Of a stretch of DNA of 59,685 nt, positions 1-7,403 are shown in pieces. The stretch is taken from NCBI RefSeq assembly GCF_938015785.1, contig NZ_CALLWC010000038.1:1-59685 (forward strand), written 5' to 3'. The translations under genes and the position numbers were made by a program. The DNA comes from an uncultured Campylobacter sp. (lineage in GTDB: Bacteria; Campylobacterota; Campylobacteria; Campylobacterales; Campylobacteraceae). A model generated the notes under the pieces. It saw nothing but the letters and a program-made list of their open reading frames with translations. It was not told where the DNA came from and ran no database searches. Position 1 is the first letter of the stretch. Each line of letters begins with the position of its first letter.

Positions 1-322
1 GCACGGGTGCTTCGATGACGTTTTGCAAGACGTTGAGGTGCGGAAAGAGATTGAAGCTTTGAAAAACCATGCCCGTATGCGCGCGGAATGGATGATATTC
101 GCTTGTTTTATGTTGAGCGTCGAAATTTATCTTAAACTCGCCTAGCTGTAGCTCGCCGCCGCTTGGAATTTCGAGCAGATTTATGCAGCGCAGCATCGTG
201 GATTTGCCGGAGCCGGAGCTTCCTAAAATCACTGTCGTTTGCCCGTCGCGAAATTCTAAGCTTAGCCCATTTAGCACGACGTGATCGCCGAAGCGCTTAG
301 TTAAGTTCGTAAATTTTATCAT
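1..322 (-). CDS. Amino-acid ABC transporter ATP-binding protein (partial, C-terminus outside window)
   Basis: This is the cytoplasmic ATPase of a polar amino-acid importer. Reading the minus strand from the ATG at 322 gives about 107 residues beginning MIKFTNLTKRFGDH. A Walker A motif GSSGSGKST lies near residues 34-42 and a Q-loop MVFQSFNLFPHL near residue 90, typical of the GlnQ/HisP family. The signature motif, Walker B and H-loop would lie beyond base 1. The ATG overlaps the stop of the permease gene by one base (TGATG), so the two are translationally coupled. The family is clear; the substrate cannot be read from this part. Confidence 0.93.
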   Translation of the reverse strand, partial: MIKFTNLTKRFGDHVVLNGLSLEFRDGQTTVILGSSGSGKSTMLRCINLLEIPSGGELQLGEFKINFDAQHKTSEYHPFRAHTGMVFQSFNLFPHLNVLQNVIEAPV

Positions 323-990
323 CACACGAACCTTGAAAATCGTCGCTCTAGCTTGGATTGTAAGAACGTAAGAAGGGTGCAGACTGCTAGATAAAATAGC
401 GCCGCCAGCACGTATAACGTGAGCGGATCGAATGCCCGCGCAGCAATACGTTGAGCGACCATAAACATATCGACCATCGTAATCGAGGCTACGAGCGAAG
501 TGTCTTTAAGCGTAGAGATAAATATATTTGATAGCGGCGGCAGCGATATGCGCGCTGCTTGCGGAGCGATAATACGGCGCAGAATTTGAGCGTAGCTCAT
601 GCCTAAAGAGGTAGCTGCCTCCCATTGCCCCTTTGGCACTGATAGGATCGCAGCTCGCACCGCCTCTGAAGCGTAAGCGCCGATATTGAGGCTAAAGGTA
701 ATGATCGCAGCAGCCCAAACATCAAGTGTGATCCCAACGATTGGAAGTCCGAAATAGACGATAAAAAGCTGCACCAAAAGCGGAGTGCCGCGAAAAATCC
801 AAATATAAATTTCGCTTAGCTGCTTTAAAATTTTAAAATTTGCGATGCGTGCGACCGCCGTCAGCACCGCAAGCACGAGCCCAAGCAGAAATGAGATTAT
901 CGTAAGCGGGATCGTAACTTGCAGCAGGGCTAGCGCCATCGGCTCTAGCGAGCTACTAACAAGCTCTAGAATTCTGCTTGTTTCGTTCAT
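322..990 (-). CDS. Polar amino-acid ABC transporter permease (HisM/GlnP family)
   Basis: This 222-residue inner-membrane permease pairs with the ATPase downstream. It has about five hydrophobic segments and the family's EAA-type loop around residues 108-150 (ASEAVRAAILSVPKGQWEAA followed by SLGMS and a PQA motif), which docks on the ATPase. Length is normal for the family. Its start overlaps the stop of the upstream binding-protein gene by four bases (ATGA), and its own stop overlaps the ATPase start, so the three form one operon. Only one permease gene is seen; such permeases usually work as homodimers or with a partner that may lie elsewhere. Confidence 0.93.
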   Translation of the reverse strand: MNETSRILELVSSSLEPMALALLQVTIPLTIISFLLGLVLAVLTAVARIANFKILKQLSEIYIWIFRGTPLLVQLFIVYFGLPIVGITLDVWAAAIITFSLNIGAYASEAVRAAILSVPKGQWEAATSLGMSYAQILRRIIAPQAARISLPPLSNIFISTLKDTSLVASITMVDMFMVAQRIAARAFDPLTLYVLAALFYLAVCTLLTFLQSKLERRFSRFV

Positions 991-1736
991 TCACTCACAT
1001 CTTTGCCGAAATATTTAAGCGAAATTTCTTTTAGCTTGCCTTCGGCTTTGAGTTCGTTTAAAGCTTTGCTGATTTGATCTGCGAGCTCTTTATTACCCTT
1101 TTGCACGATTGCAGCGCTATAATCGACATCTTTTAGCTTTGCAGCGATCTTAATCGGAGCGTCCGGGCGCTGCTTTAAAAAGTCGTAAAATACGGTATTA
1201 TCGCGCACGACAGTATCTACGCGGCGAGCGATCAGCAGCTCCATACTTTTGGCGAAACTATCTACAGTTACGTTTTGCGCGCCGTATTTTTTAGCGACTT
1301 GTGCCCAGTTGCTGGTAGCGGAGTCTGCATTTTTCTTGCCTTTTAAATCCTCGAAGCTTTTAATGTCGTTGTTATCTTTATGCACGATGATGGCGCCGTA
1401 AACGACGGTGTAGGGCACAGAATACTCATATTTTTTCTTGCGCTCATCAGTAATGCTTACTTGATTAAACACAGCGTCTGCCTTGCCTGCATCAAATGCT
1501 GCAAGCATCGCATCCCAAGGCGCGGTTAGAAATTCTATTTTTAGACCAAGCTTTTCGGCGACTGCGCGCGCGACATCTACGTCGTATCCCACGAGCTCAT
1601 TTTTGTCGTTATAATACGAAAATGGCGAAAAGGTGCCTTCTGTAGCCACTTTAAGCGTACCTTCGCGTAGTGTTTTAGAGTTTGCGCCGCATATTAAAAG
1701 CGCGCACGCAAGCAAAGTTTTTATTAAATTTTTCAT
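987..1736 (-). CDS. Periplasmic amino-acid-binding protein of the ABC transporter (first copy)
   Basis: A 249-residue solute-binding protein of family 3 (SBP_bac_3). A signal peptide spans about residues 1-20. The mature part carries the family signature GYDVDVARAVAEKLGL near residue 50 and the hinge region DAVFNQVSITDERKKKYEYS. It captures a polar amino acid in the periplasm for the permease. A GGAGGA ribosome site precedes the ATG. It is a paralogue of the next gene upstream, with long identical stretches such as FLTAPWDAMLAAFDAGKAD. The ligand is not deducible with confidence; cysteine, glutamate or aspartate are common for this family in Campylobacter. Confidence 0.92.
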   Translation of the reverse strand: MKNLIKTLLACALLICGANSKTLREGTLKVATEGTFSPFSYYNDKNELVGYDVDVARAVAEKLGLKIEFLTAPWDAMLAAFDAGKADAVFNQVSITDERKKKYEYSVPYTVVYGAIIVHKDNNDIKSFEDLKGKKNADSATSNWAQVAKKYGAQNVTVDSFAKSMELLIARRVDTVVRDNTVFYDFLKQRPDAPIKIAAKLKDVDYSAAIVQKGNKELADQISKALNELKAEGKLKEISLKYFGKDVSE

Positions 1737-1829
1737 AATTCCTCCAAAATTTTATGAGCGAAATTTAAAATGCAAAATTCCGCTCAGCTAAGTTTAAAAT
1801 TCCACGCTTCAACTAAGCGGTCGTAGAAT

Positions 1830-2573
1830 TTATTCCGTAATGTCTTTGCCAAAATATTTAAGTGAAATTTCTTTCAGAACGCCTTTTTGCTTTAGCGATT
1901 TTAGCGCGGAATTTATCTGCGCCGTCAGCTCATCATCCTTTTTAAGCAGCACGGCGGAATAGATCGGCTCATTGCCTTGAGCTGCGATCTTTAGCGGGGC
2001 GTTCGGGCGCTGCTTCATATAGTCGAAAAATGTGATGTTGTCGTTGATCGTAGCGTCTGCGCGACGAGCTATGATAAGCTCCACGCCCTTGCTAAATCCG
2101 TCTGCCGTAACAACCTCGGCGCCGTAGCTGCGCGCCATGTCAGCCCAGTTACTGGTAGCGGAGTGGACGCTTTTTTTGCCTTTAAGATCTGCAAAACTCT
2201 TAATCTCCTCGTTATCAGCTCGCACTACCAGCGCAGCATAAGCCACAGTGTAAGGCTCGCTGAAATTATATTTTTTCTTGCGCTCCTGCGTGATGCTTAC
2301 TTGATTCATCGCTATGTCCGCTTTGCCTGCGTCAAATGCCGCGAGCATCGCATCCCACGGCGCGGTTAAAAATTCCGCCTTTAGCCCTAGCTCTTTTGCT
2401 AGTGCGCGAGCGATATCGACATCAAAGCCGGTAAGATTATTTTTCTCGTCATAGAAAGAATACGGCGAGTAAGTCCCCTCTGTGGCTATTACGAGCGTGC
2501 CCTCTTTGAGCGTCTTAGCGCTTAGGGCGGCGGTGATCAGCGCTGTTGCGAGCAGGGCTTTAAATATTTTCAT
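1830..2573 (-). CDS. Periplasmic amino-acid-binding protein (second, paralogous copy)
   Basis: A 247-residue SBP_bac_3 protein with a signal peptide (about residues 1-19) and the signature GFDVDIARALAKELGLK. It is clearly duplicated from or with the gene at 987-1736, and both end in an almost identical EISLKYFGKD tail. It is the first gene of the operon, with an AAGGAGA ribosome site. Two binding proteins feeding one permease/ATPase pair suggests two related ligands or two affinities. Differences cluster in the second lobe (AMNQVSITQERKKKYNFS, INDNITFFDYMKQ versus VRDNTVFYDFLKQ), which may tune specificity. Confidence 0.92.
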   Translation of the reverse strand: MKIFKALLATALITAALSAKTLKEGTLVIATEGTYSPYSFYDEKNNLTGFDVDIARALAKELGLKAEFLTAPWDAMLAAFDAGKADIAMNQVSITQERKKKYNFSEPYTVAYAALVVRADNEEIKSFADLKGKKSVHSATSNWADMARSYGAEVVTADGFSKGVELIIARRADATINDNITFFDYMKQRPNAPLKIAAQGNEPIYSAVLLKKDDELTAQINSALKSLKQKGVLKEISLKYFGKDITE

Positions 2574-2622
2574 TGAATCTCCTTGAAATTTAGCTATCGC
2601 TCGCGCTGCGAGCAGATGCGCG

Positions 2623-2628
2623 ATTATA
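2623..2628 (-). promoter_or_regulatory. Probable sigma-70 -10 box for the amino-acid transporter operon
   Basis: On the minus strand the sequence reads CGATATAATCGCG, with a TATAAT hexamer about 50 bases before the ATG at 2573. Upstream of it are A/T-rich tracts and no clear -35, as is usual for Campylobacter promoters. Confidence 0.55.
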
Positions 2629-2796
2629 TCGTGCGGAATATATAATTTTTATTAAAAATTCTAAATTTTAGTAAGACGTGATACAAAATTTTGCCTGTAT
2701 GGTAAAGCTTTAGCGTCATATATTTTTAAAATTTTAACAGAGGTGATTTATAAAATTTCAAGTTTATTAGGTAAAAGTATCACAGAAGGAATTCAG

Positions 2797-2905
2797 CCTG
2801 CGATATAAAATAAAATTTGCAAGTATTTCGAGGCGATTTTTTGAGTTAGAAGCTAAAATTTTGCGCAAGCTAGACTTCTGCTTGCAGTTGCGAGCGCAAG
2901 AGAAG
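2797..2905. repeat. Dispersed palindromic repeat, copy A
   Basis: Inside the 386-base intergenic stretch 2574-2959. Bases 2797-2842 (beginning CCTGCGATATAAAATAAAAT) match 7231-7276 closely. About 30 bases further on is a hairpin at 2875-2905 with arms CTTCTGCTTGC and GCAAGAGAAG. Its upper half is the reverse complement of the corresponding part of copy B. I see no open reading frame of its own here and no transposase. Confidence 0.6.
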
Positions 2906-2959
2906 CAAAATTTCTCTCAAAAGCGCTCGCGAGGCAAGCCTTTTGAAAAAGACAAGCCG

Positions 2960-4216
2960 CTAACGAATTTGCCCGTCTCCGCGGACGACGTATTTGTAGG
3001 TCGTGAGCTCCCTCACTCCCATCGGCCCCCTGGCGTGTAGTTTTTGCGTGCTGATGCCGATCTCGCCGCCAAATCCAAACTCGCCGCCGTCGCTAAAGCG
3101 CGTCGAGGCGTTGGCATAGACGACCGCGCTGCCGACTTCGTTTAAAAACCGCTCGATGTTTGCGTAATCAGCGCTTAAAATCGTATCCGAATGCCCGCTG
3201 GAATGCGCGTTTATAAAGCTGATAGCCTCATCCGTATCTCGCACCGCGCGCACGGCTAGCACGAGATCCAAAAACTCGGCGCCAAAGTCGCTCTCGCCTG
3301 CGAGCTTGACGTTTTTTGCGTTTCGCAGATCCGCGCACGCGCTCAAAAGCTGCTCGCTCACGCGAAACTCGACCTCGGGCATCTCGCGCACCAGCTCAGG
3401 CAAAATTTCGCCCGCCACGCGCTCGTGTAAAAGCACGCACTCAACGGCGTTGCAGACGCTCGGGCGCTGGGTTTTGGCGTTTTTGATTATCTTTACCGCC
3501 TCGCTTAAATTTGCGCTCTCATCGACGAAAATGTGGCACACCCCCGCGCCCGTCATGATGATCGGCACGGTCGCGTTTTGCGCGATAAAATCTTTTAAGC
3601 TCTTGCCGCCGCGCGGTATCAAAACGTCGATATACTCACTCATTTTCGCCATTTGTGCCACTACTTCGCGATCGGCGCTCTCCACAAGCTGCACCGCGCC
3701 CGTCGGTAAACCGAATTTCGCCCCCGCTTCGTTAAATAAATTTACTAAAAAAATGTTCGAATTTAGCGCGCTGGCACTGCCTCGCAGGATCGCCGCGTTG
3801 CCGCTTTTTAGCGCCAGCGCCGCCGCGTCGATGCTGACGTTTGGGCGGCTCTCGTAGATGATACCCAGCACTCCCAGCGGCACGCGTACGCGGCTGATTT
3901 GCATGCCATTTGGATGGCTCCAGCCGCCTAAATTTTCGCCCACGACTTCAGCAAAGCCCGCCACCTCGCGCACGCCCTGCGCCATCGCCTCGATGCGGGT
4001 GTCGGTTAGCCTTAGGCGGTCCAGCAATGCCAAGCTAAGGCCCGATCTCTCGCCCTTTGCAAGGTCTTTGGCGTTTGCCGTTTTTATCGCGTCCTTTTGC
4101 GCGAGCAGCTCGTCCGCCACGGCGTTTAAAATTTCAAATTTAGCCCTGCTATCAAGTCTCAAAAGATCGCCGCAAGCGGCCTTTGCGCGCTTACAGATCT
4201 CTAAAATTTCGTTCAT
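2960..4216 (-). CDS. proA: Glutamate-5-semialdehyde dehydrogenase (gamma-glutamyl phosphate reductase)
   Basis: Second enzyme of proline synthesis: NADPH-dependent reduction of gamma-glutamyl phosphate to glutamate 5-semialdehyde in the cytoplasm. The 418-residue length is normal. Diagnostic motifs include VPLGVLGIIYESRPNV (about residue 110), the catalytic-cysteine region KTQRPSVCNAVE (about residue 250) and HSSGHSDTI with NASTRFSDGGEFGFGGEIG toward the end. An AAGGAGCG ribosome site precedes the ATG. It lies downstream of proB with a small EF-hand gene between them, all on the minus strand, so proB, the small gene and proA are probably cotranscribed. Confidence 0.97.
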   Translation of the reverse strand: MNEILEICKRAKAACGDLLRLDSRAKFEILNAVADELLAQKDAIKTANAKDLAKGERSGLSLALLDRLRLTDTRIEAMAQGVREVAGFAEVVGENLGGWSHPNGMQISRVRVPLGVLGIIYESRPNVSIDAAALALKSGNAAILRGSASALNSNIFLVNLFNEAGAKFGLPTGAVQLVESADREVVAQMAKMSEYIDVLIPRGGKSLKDFIAQNATVPIIMTGAGVCHIFVDESANLSEAVKIIKNAKTQRPSVCNAVECVLLHERVAGEILPELVREMPEVEFRVSEQLLSACADLRNAKNVKLAGESDFGAEFLDLVLAVRAVRDTDEAISFINAHSSGHSDTILSADYANIERFLNEVGSAVVYANASTRFSDGGEFGFGGEIGISTQKLHARGPMGVRELTTYKYVVRGDGQIR

Positions 4217-4420
4217 TTTCGCTCCTTAATCTATAAATCAAATAGCGTGTTGCGTATATAAATGCCGCAAGCGTCGCTTCTATCGCGTCTAAAATTCCTG
4301 CGCGTCTTATTTTTATCCGCACGGCGGTTTAAATTTAGCGCGCTTTGGGTCATTTTATTTCGGATTTTCTTACGTCAAAATTTCGCTTACTCGCCGGGCA
4401 TTACGCCCAACCTTCTCATT

Positions 4421-4576
4421 TCAATTCGCGCATAGCACTTTTACGTAATCCGCCGGCTCATATCCGCGCAGTTCAAGAACGTCTAGCTCGCCGTTTTTAT
4501 CGGCGTCCAGTTCGTTAAATTTCGCCGCCCACGCCGCGCCCGTCAAAAGTAGCGCAAAAAATATAATCTTTTTCAT
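4421..4576 (-). CDS. Small secreted EF-hand protein, 51 residues, between proB and proA
   Basis: Reading the minus strand from the ATG at 4576 gives 51 residues. There is a signal peptide of about 18 residues (MKKIIFFALLLTGAAWAA) and then a single canonical EF-hand loop DADKNGELDVLE, with Asp, Asp, Asn, Gly, Asp and Glu at loop positions 1, 3, 5, 6, 9 and 12. A strong GGAGG site precedes the start. The protein would be periplasmic and could bind one calcium ion. It is close-packed between proB (48 bases) and proA on the same strand but has no obvious link to proline. One EF-hand alone is rare; it may dimerise. Function unknown. Confidence 0.72.
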   Translation of the reverse strand: MKKIIFFALLLTGAAWAAKFNELDADKNGELDVLELRGYEPADYVKVLCAN

Positions 4577-4624
4577 CTTCGCCCTCCGTTTGAAATTTTA
4601 AACGCACAGAACACGGCTAAAATT

Positions 4625-5746
4625 TCATTGCAGCGCGATATTATCCGCATGTATCGCGTCATCGTCGCTTTTGTAGCCTAAAGTCTGCTCTATCTCATCG
4701 CTTTTTGCGCCCGCTATGCGCGCAAGCTCGCAGCTTGAATAGTTGCTAATGCCGTGCGCCAGCAGCTTGCCGTCAGTCGCGCAGACGTTTACGATCTCGC
4801 CGCGCTCAAACTCGCCGCGCACCTCGGTAATCCCGACCGCAAGCAGGCTTTTGCCCGATTTTATCGCCTCTGCCGCCCCCGCGTCGATAATCACCGCGCC
4901 TTTGCTGATCGCGCCGTATGCGAGCCAATATTTACGCGAGCTAAGCCGCGCCGCGCCCGCGCTAAAGAGGGTGCCGACCTCGTCGCCCGCCGCTATCTTA
5001 AGCAAAATTCCGTCCGTACGCCCGTTTGCGATGATCAGGCTCGTGCCGATCTGATTTGCCATTTGCGCCGCCGCGATCTTGGTCGCCATGCCGCCCGTGC
5101 CGAATTTACTGCCCTCGCCGCCTGCCATTTTGACGACGTGCTCGTCGATTTTTTCAATAAAGCTTAAAAGTTTTACGTCCGCATGCTCGCTCGGATTTTT
5201 GTCGTACAGCCCGTCGATGTCGCTTAAAATCACGAGCAGATCAGCATCGATTAGCCCCGCAACGAGCGCGCTTAGCGTGTCGTTGTCGCCCACTTTGAGT
5301 TCATCTGCTACGACGGGGTCGTTTTCGTTTATGATCGGTACGATGCCGCGCGAGAGCAGCTCCGCGCAGACGTTTCGCACGCTAAGATAGCGCGCCCTGT
5401 CGCTAAAATCGCCTCGGCTTAACAGCAGCTGCGCGATAATGCGGTCATGCGCCCAAAACAGCCGCTCGTAAAGATGCATCAGCGCGACCTGTCCGACCGC
5501 CGCTAGAGCCTGCTTGCGGCTTAAAATTTTAGGTCTTTGCGCGATGCCTAGCAGCCCCATACCCGCGCCTACGGCACCCGAGCTTACCAAAGCCACGCAA
5601 AAGCCTGCATCTTTTAGCTTGCAAATTTGCGCGACTAGACTTTTGATAAGCCGCTCATTTAGCGAACCGTCCGCATTGGTAAGCGTTGAGGTACCGATTT
5701 TTACGACGATACGTTTTGCGCCGCCCAGAAGCTCTTTTCTACCCAT
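4625..5746 (-). CDS. proB: Glutamate 5-kinase
   Basis: First enzyme of proline synthesis: ATP-dependent phosphorylation of glutamate. An amino-acid kinase domain occupies about residues 1-250 (KIGTSTLTNADGS, SSGAVGAGMG, INENDPVVADELKVGDNDTL, GTGGMATKI) and a PUA domain about 270-365. At 373 residues it is the long, PUA-containing form. A GGAGCG site precedes the ATG. It heads the minus-strand proB / EF-hand gene / proA cluster. ProB is usually feedback-inhibited by proline through the kinase domain; nothing in the sequence suggests this is lost. Confidence 0.97.
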   Translation of the reverse strand: MGRKELLGGAKRIVVKIGTSTLTNADGSLNERLIKSLVAQICKLKDAGFCVALVSSGAVGAGMGLLGIAQRPKILSRKQALAAVGQVALMHLYERLFWAHDRIIAQLLLSRGDFSDRARYLSVRNVCAELLSRGIVPIINENDPVVADELKVGDNDTLSALVAGLIDADLLVILSDIDGLYDKNPSEHADVKLLSFIEKIDEHVVKMAGGEGSKFGTGGMATKIAAAQMANQIGTSLIIANGRTDGILLKIAAGDEVGTLFSAGAARLSSRKYWLAYGAISKGAVIIDAGAAEAIKSGKSLLAVGITEVRGEFERGEIVNVCATDGKLLAHGISNYSSCELARIAGAKSDEIEQTLGYKSDDDAIHADNIALQ

Positions 5747-5892
5747 TTTCCGCTCCGAAATTTTTGAAAATTATATCGAAAACGGCTTATTTTAAATTTT
5801 ATGCTTTGAGCTGAGTAGATGCGAGCTTTTGGTTTAAATTTATTCCCGAGTAATTCTAATAAAGCGTAGAGATAGTCCGTCTACGAAGATCG

Positions 5893-5915
5893 TAACGGGA
5901 GATAAACTCCCGTTA
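5893..5915. terminator. Stem-loop downstream of the flavocytochrome operon
   Basis: A perfect 9-base-pair inverted repeat, TAACGGGAG and CTCCCGTTA, around a 5-base loop. It lies about 115 bases after the last gene of the minus-strand operon. No U-rich tract follows on the minus strand, so it may be a 3-prime stabilising hairpin or a weak terminator. Confidence 0.4.
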
Positions 5916-5956
5916 TCGCGCGAAATTTTACTGACTTAAAATTTACCGGATCCTTG

Positions 5957-6022
5957 CTAAAGCGCGGCGTTGAGGTTTAGCTGCATCTCCACGTCGTCGC
6001 TAACGAGCAAAATTTTCTTCAT
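5957..6022 (-). pseudogene. Possible remnant of a response-regulator receiver domain
   Basis: Seven bases after the NapC/NrfH-type gene an ATG opens a 21-codon frame, MKKILLVSDDVEMQLNLNAAL, then a stop. This closely resembles the first beta-strand, acidic pair and first helix of a CheY-like receiver domain. No continuation of a receiver is seen downstream in any frame I read. It is either a truncated regulator gene or a chance short frame. No good ribosome site is present. Confidence 0.3.
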
Positions 6023-6028
6023 TTTAGC

Positions 6029-6691
6029 CTACTTTTTGGTGGCATTGCCTTCTTTATTTTCTACTTTCGGCCCCACATAATCCTCCCCGAAATATGCCTT
6101 CTTTATCTCTTCTTTTTTGATTGCGGCTTTCTTTTCGTAGATTTTGTATTCAGGCTTCCAGTAGTTTAGCATATTGTTTAGCCCGCTGTGGCCTACCTCG
6201 GCGTGACAGCTAGCGCAGGTTAGTTGCTTATCCGTATTTAGCAAGCTTTGATAGTGAGCGTGCATCTTTTGAGCCTGGGCTGAGGTTAGCTTATTATCCA
6301 CTAAATTCGTATGGCAGCTAACGCAACCGTTGTCAAATACGAAGTGCTCTCTTTTCTCTCTATTTTTATGCCAGTCTATAGCCTCCGGATCTTTAAAGAA
6401 ATGAATATATCCCTCCATCAATCCGTTTTTAGCTTTAACTAGGACGTATTTGGCTAGGTTGTCGTGAGGTATGTGGCAGTCTACGCATTTAGCCCTTACT
6501 CCGCTTTTACCTTTGCCGCTATGTACGTCGTTACTATAAGCTATAACCATAGGATCCATCTCGTGGCATACTACGCAAAACTTCTCTCCGCTAGTTTCTT
6601 CTAGGGCGTAATGCACGGGAAGTACCACCAAAAACCCTATAATGCCGCTTACTAATATAATAAGTGCTAGTACTTTCTTTGAAATTTTCAT
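6029..6691 (-). CDS. NapC/NirT/NrfH-family tetraheme quinol dehydrogenase (FccC-type)
   Basis: A 220-residue membrane-anchored cytochrome c. One N-terminal transmembrane anchor (about residues 5-27) is followed by four CXXCH haem sites (CVVCH, CVDCH, CVSCH, CASCH), the count and order of the NrfH/NapC family. It oxidises menaquinol and passes electrons to periplasmic partners. I chose the ATG at 6691 because it overlaps the stop of the upstream tetraheme gene by four bases (ATGA); a longer in-frame start at 6742 would lie inside that gene and spoil the anchor. The family and the neighbours match the fccABC arrangement I recall from Wolinella. Confidence 0.88.
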   Translation of the reverse strand: MKISKKVLALIILVSGIIGFLVVLPVHYALEETSGEKFCVVCHEMDPMVIAYSNDVHSGKGKSGVRAKCVDCHIPHDNLAKYVLVKAKNGLMEGYIHFFKDPEAIDWHKNREKREHFVFDNGCVSCHTNLVDNKLTSAQAQKMHAHYQSLLNTDKQLTCASCHAEVGHSGLNNMLNYWKPEYKIYEKKAAIKKEEIKKAYFGEDYVGPKVENKEGNATKK

Positions 6692-7128
6692 GGCGTTACC
6701 CCCATCCATTGCGGAACTTCGTGTTCGTGGCACTCCGTGCACATATTGGTTGATTTTTTATGCTCGTTGTGGCACTCGTCGCAGTATAGCGTAGGGCCGT
6801 CGTGAACCGAGTTGTGAGGATTTGCTTTTAGCAGATCCATGTATTCTAGTCTTTTAGCTATCTTTTTCTTGTCGCCGTGACAGGATATACAGCCTTTATC
6901 GCCTATGGATTTAAATTTACTAGCGTCGTTTCCTTGTCCTTCGTGACAATCAAGACAGGTGAAGCTTAGCTTTTCGTGGTGAGGTTTTAAAGGGTGTTTG
7001 GCTCGCAGCTCGTCGGTGACGTTAAGATCGACTAAAGACGTTATCTTTGCGCTTGGTGCTCCTGCGCTAAATGCAAAAGAGCATAGTAGCATAGATACAA
7101 ACAAGGCGAGAAACGCTTTATGTTTCAT
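6688..7128 (-). CDS. Periplasmic tetraheme cytochrome c (flavocytochrome c haem subunit, FccB-type)
   Basis: 146 residues with a cleavable signal peptide (about residues 1-22) and four CXXCH sites (CLDCH, CISCH, CDECH, CTECH). Spacing resembles the N-terminal tetraheme domain of Shewanella fumarate reductase and the small haem subunits of methacrylate-type reductases. It would shuttle electrons from the NapC-type anchor protein to the flavoprotein encoded upstream. An AAGGA site precedes the ATG, and its stop overlaps the next gene. Confidence 0.88.
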   Translation of the reverse strand: MKHKAFLALFVSMLLCSFAFSAGAPSAKITSLVDLNVTDELRAKHPLKPHHEKLSFTCLDCHEGQGNDASKFKSIGDKGCISCHGDKKKIAKRLEYMDLLKANPHNSVHDGPTLYCDECHNEHKKSTNMCTECHEHEVPQWMGVTP

Positions 7129-7192
7129 GCGAATTCCTTTCGGATGTCAAATTTACAAATTTAACTGCAAATTCGGCTTCAAATTTAAAAAG

Positions 7193-7318
7193 ATCGCAGG
7201 CTGAATTCTCGAATTTAGTCTTAAATTTGACCTGCGATACGAAATAAGATTTGCAAGTATTTCGAGGCAATTTTTGGGGTTTTCTGCTTCGCAAGCTCGC
7301 AACTGCAAGCAGAAGAAG
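7193..7318. repeat. Dispersed palindromic repeat, copy B, in the flavocytochrome operon
   Basis: Bases 7231-7276 match copy A at 2797-2842. They are preceded by an 8-base inverted repeat (ATCGCAGG at 7193-7200, CCTGCGAT at 7231-7238). They are followed at 7281-7318 by a hairpin segment that is the reverse complement of the hairpin in copy A (GCTCGCAACTGCAAGCAGAAG versus CTTCTGCTTGCAGTTGCGAG). The repeat lies between the flavoprotein and cytochrome genes. Confidence 0.6.
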
Positions 7319-7368
7319 TTAAAATTTGACAAAGATAAGGCATATAGCCTATCAAGTCAAATTTTAAC
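7318..7368. promoter_or_regulatory. Long intercistronic hairpin
   Basis: A 13-base-pair perfect outer stem (GTTAAAATTTGAC with GTCAAATTTTAAC) encloses a second imperfect stem (GATAAGGC / GCCTATC). It sits just after the flavoprotein stop and before the cytochrome gene on the transcribed minus strand. It may act as a partial terminator or an RNA-stabilising structure that lets flavoprotein and cytochrome be made in unequal amounts. Confidence 0.5.
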
Positions 7369-7403
7369 AAAATCCGCAAAAAGCGTCCGAAAGACGCCGC
7401 AAA

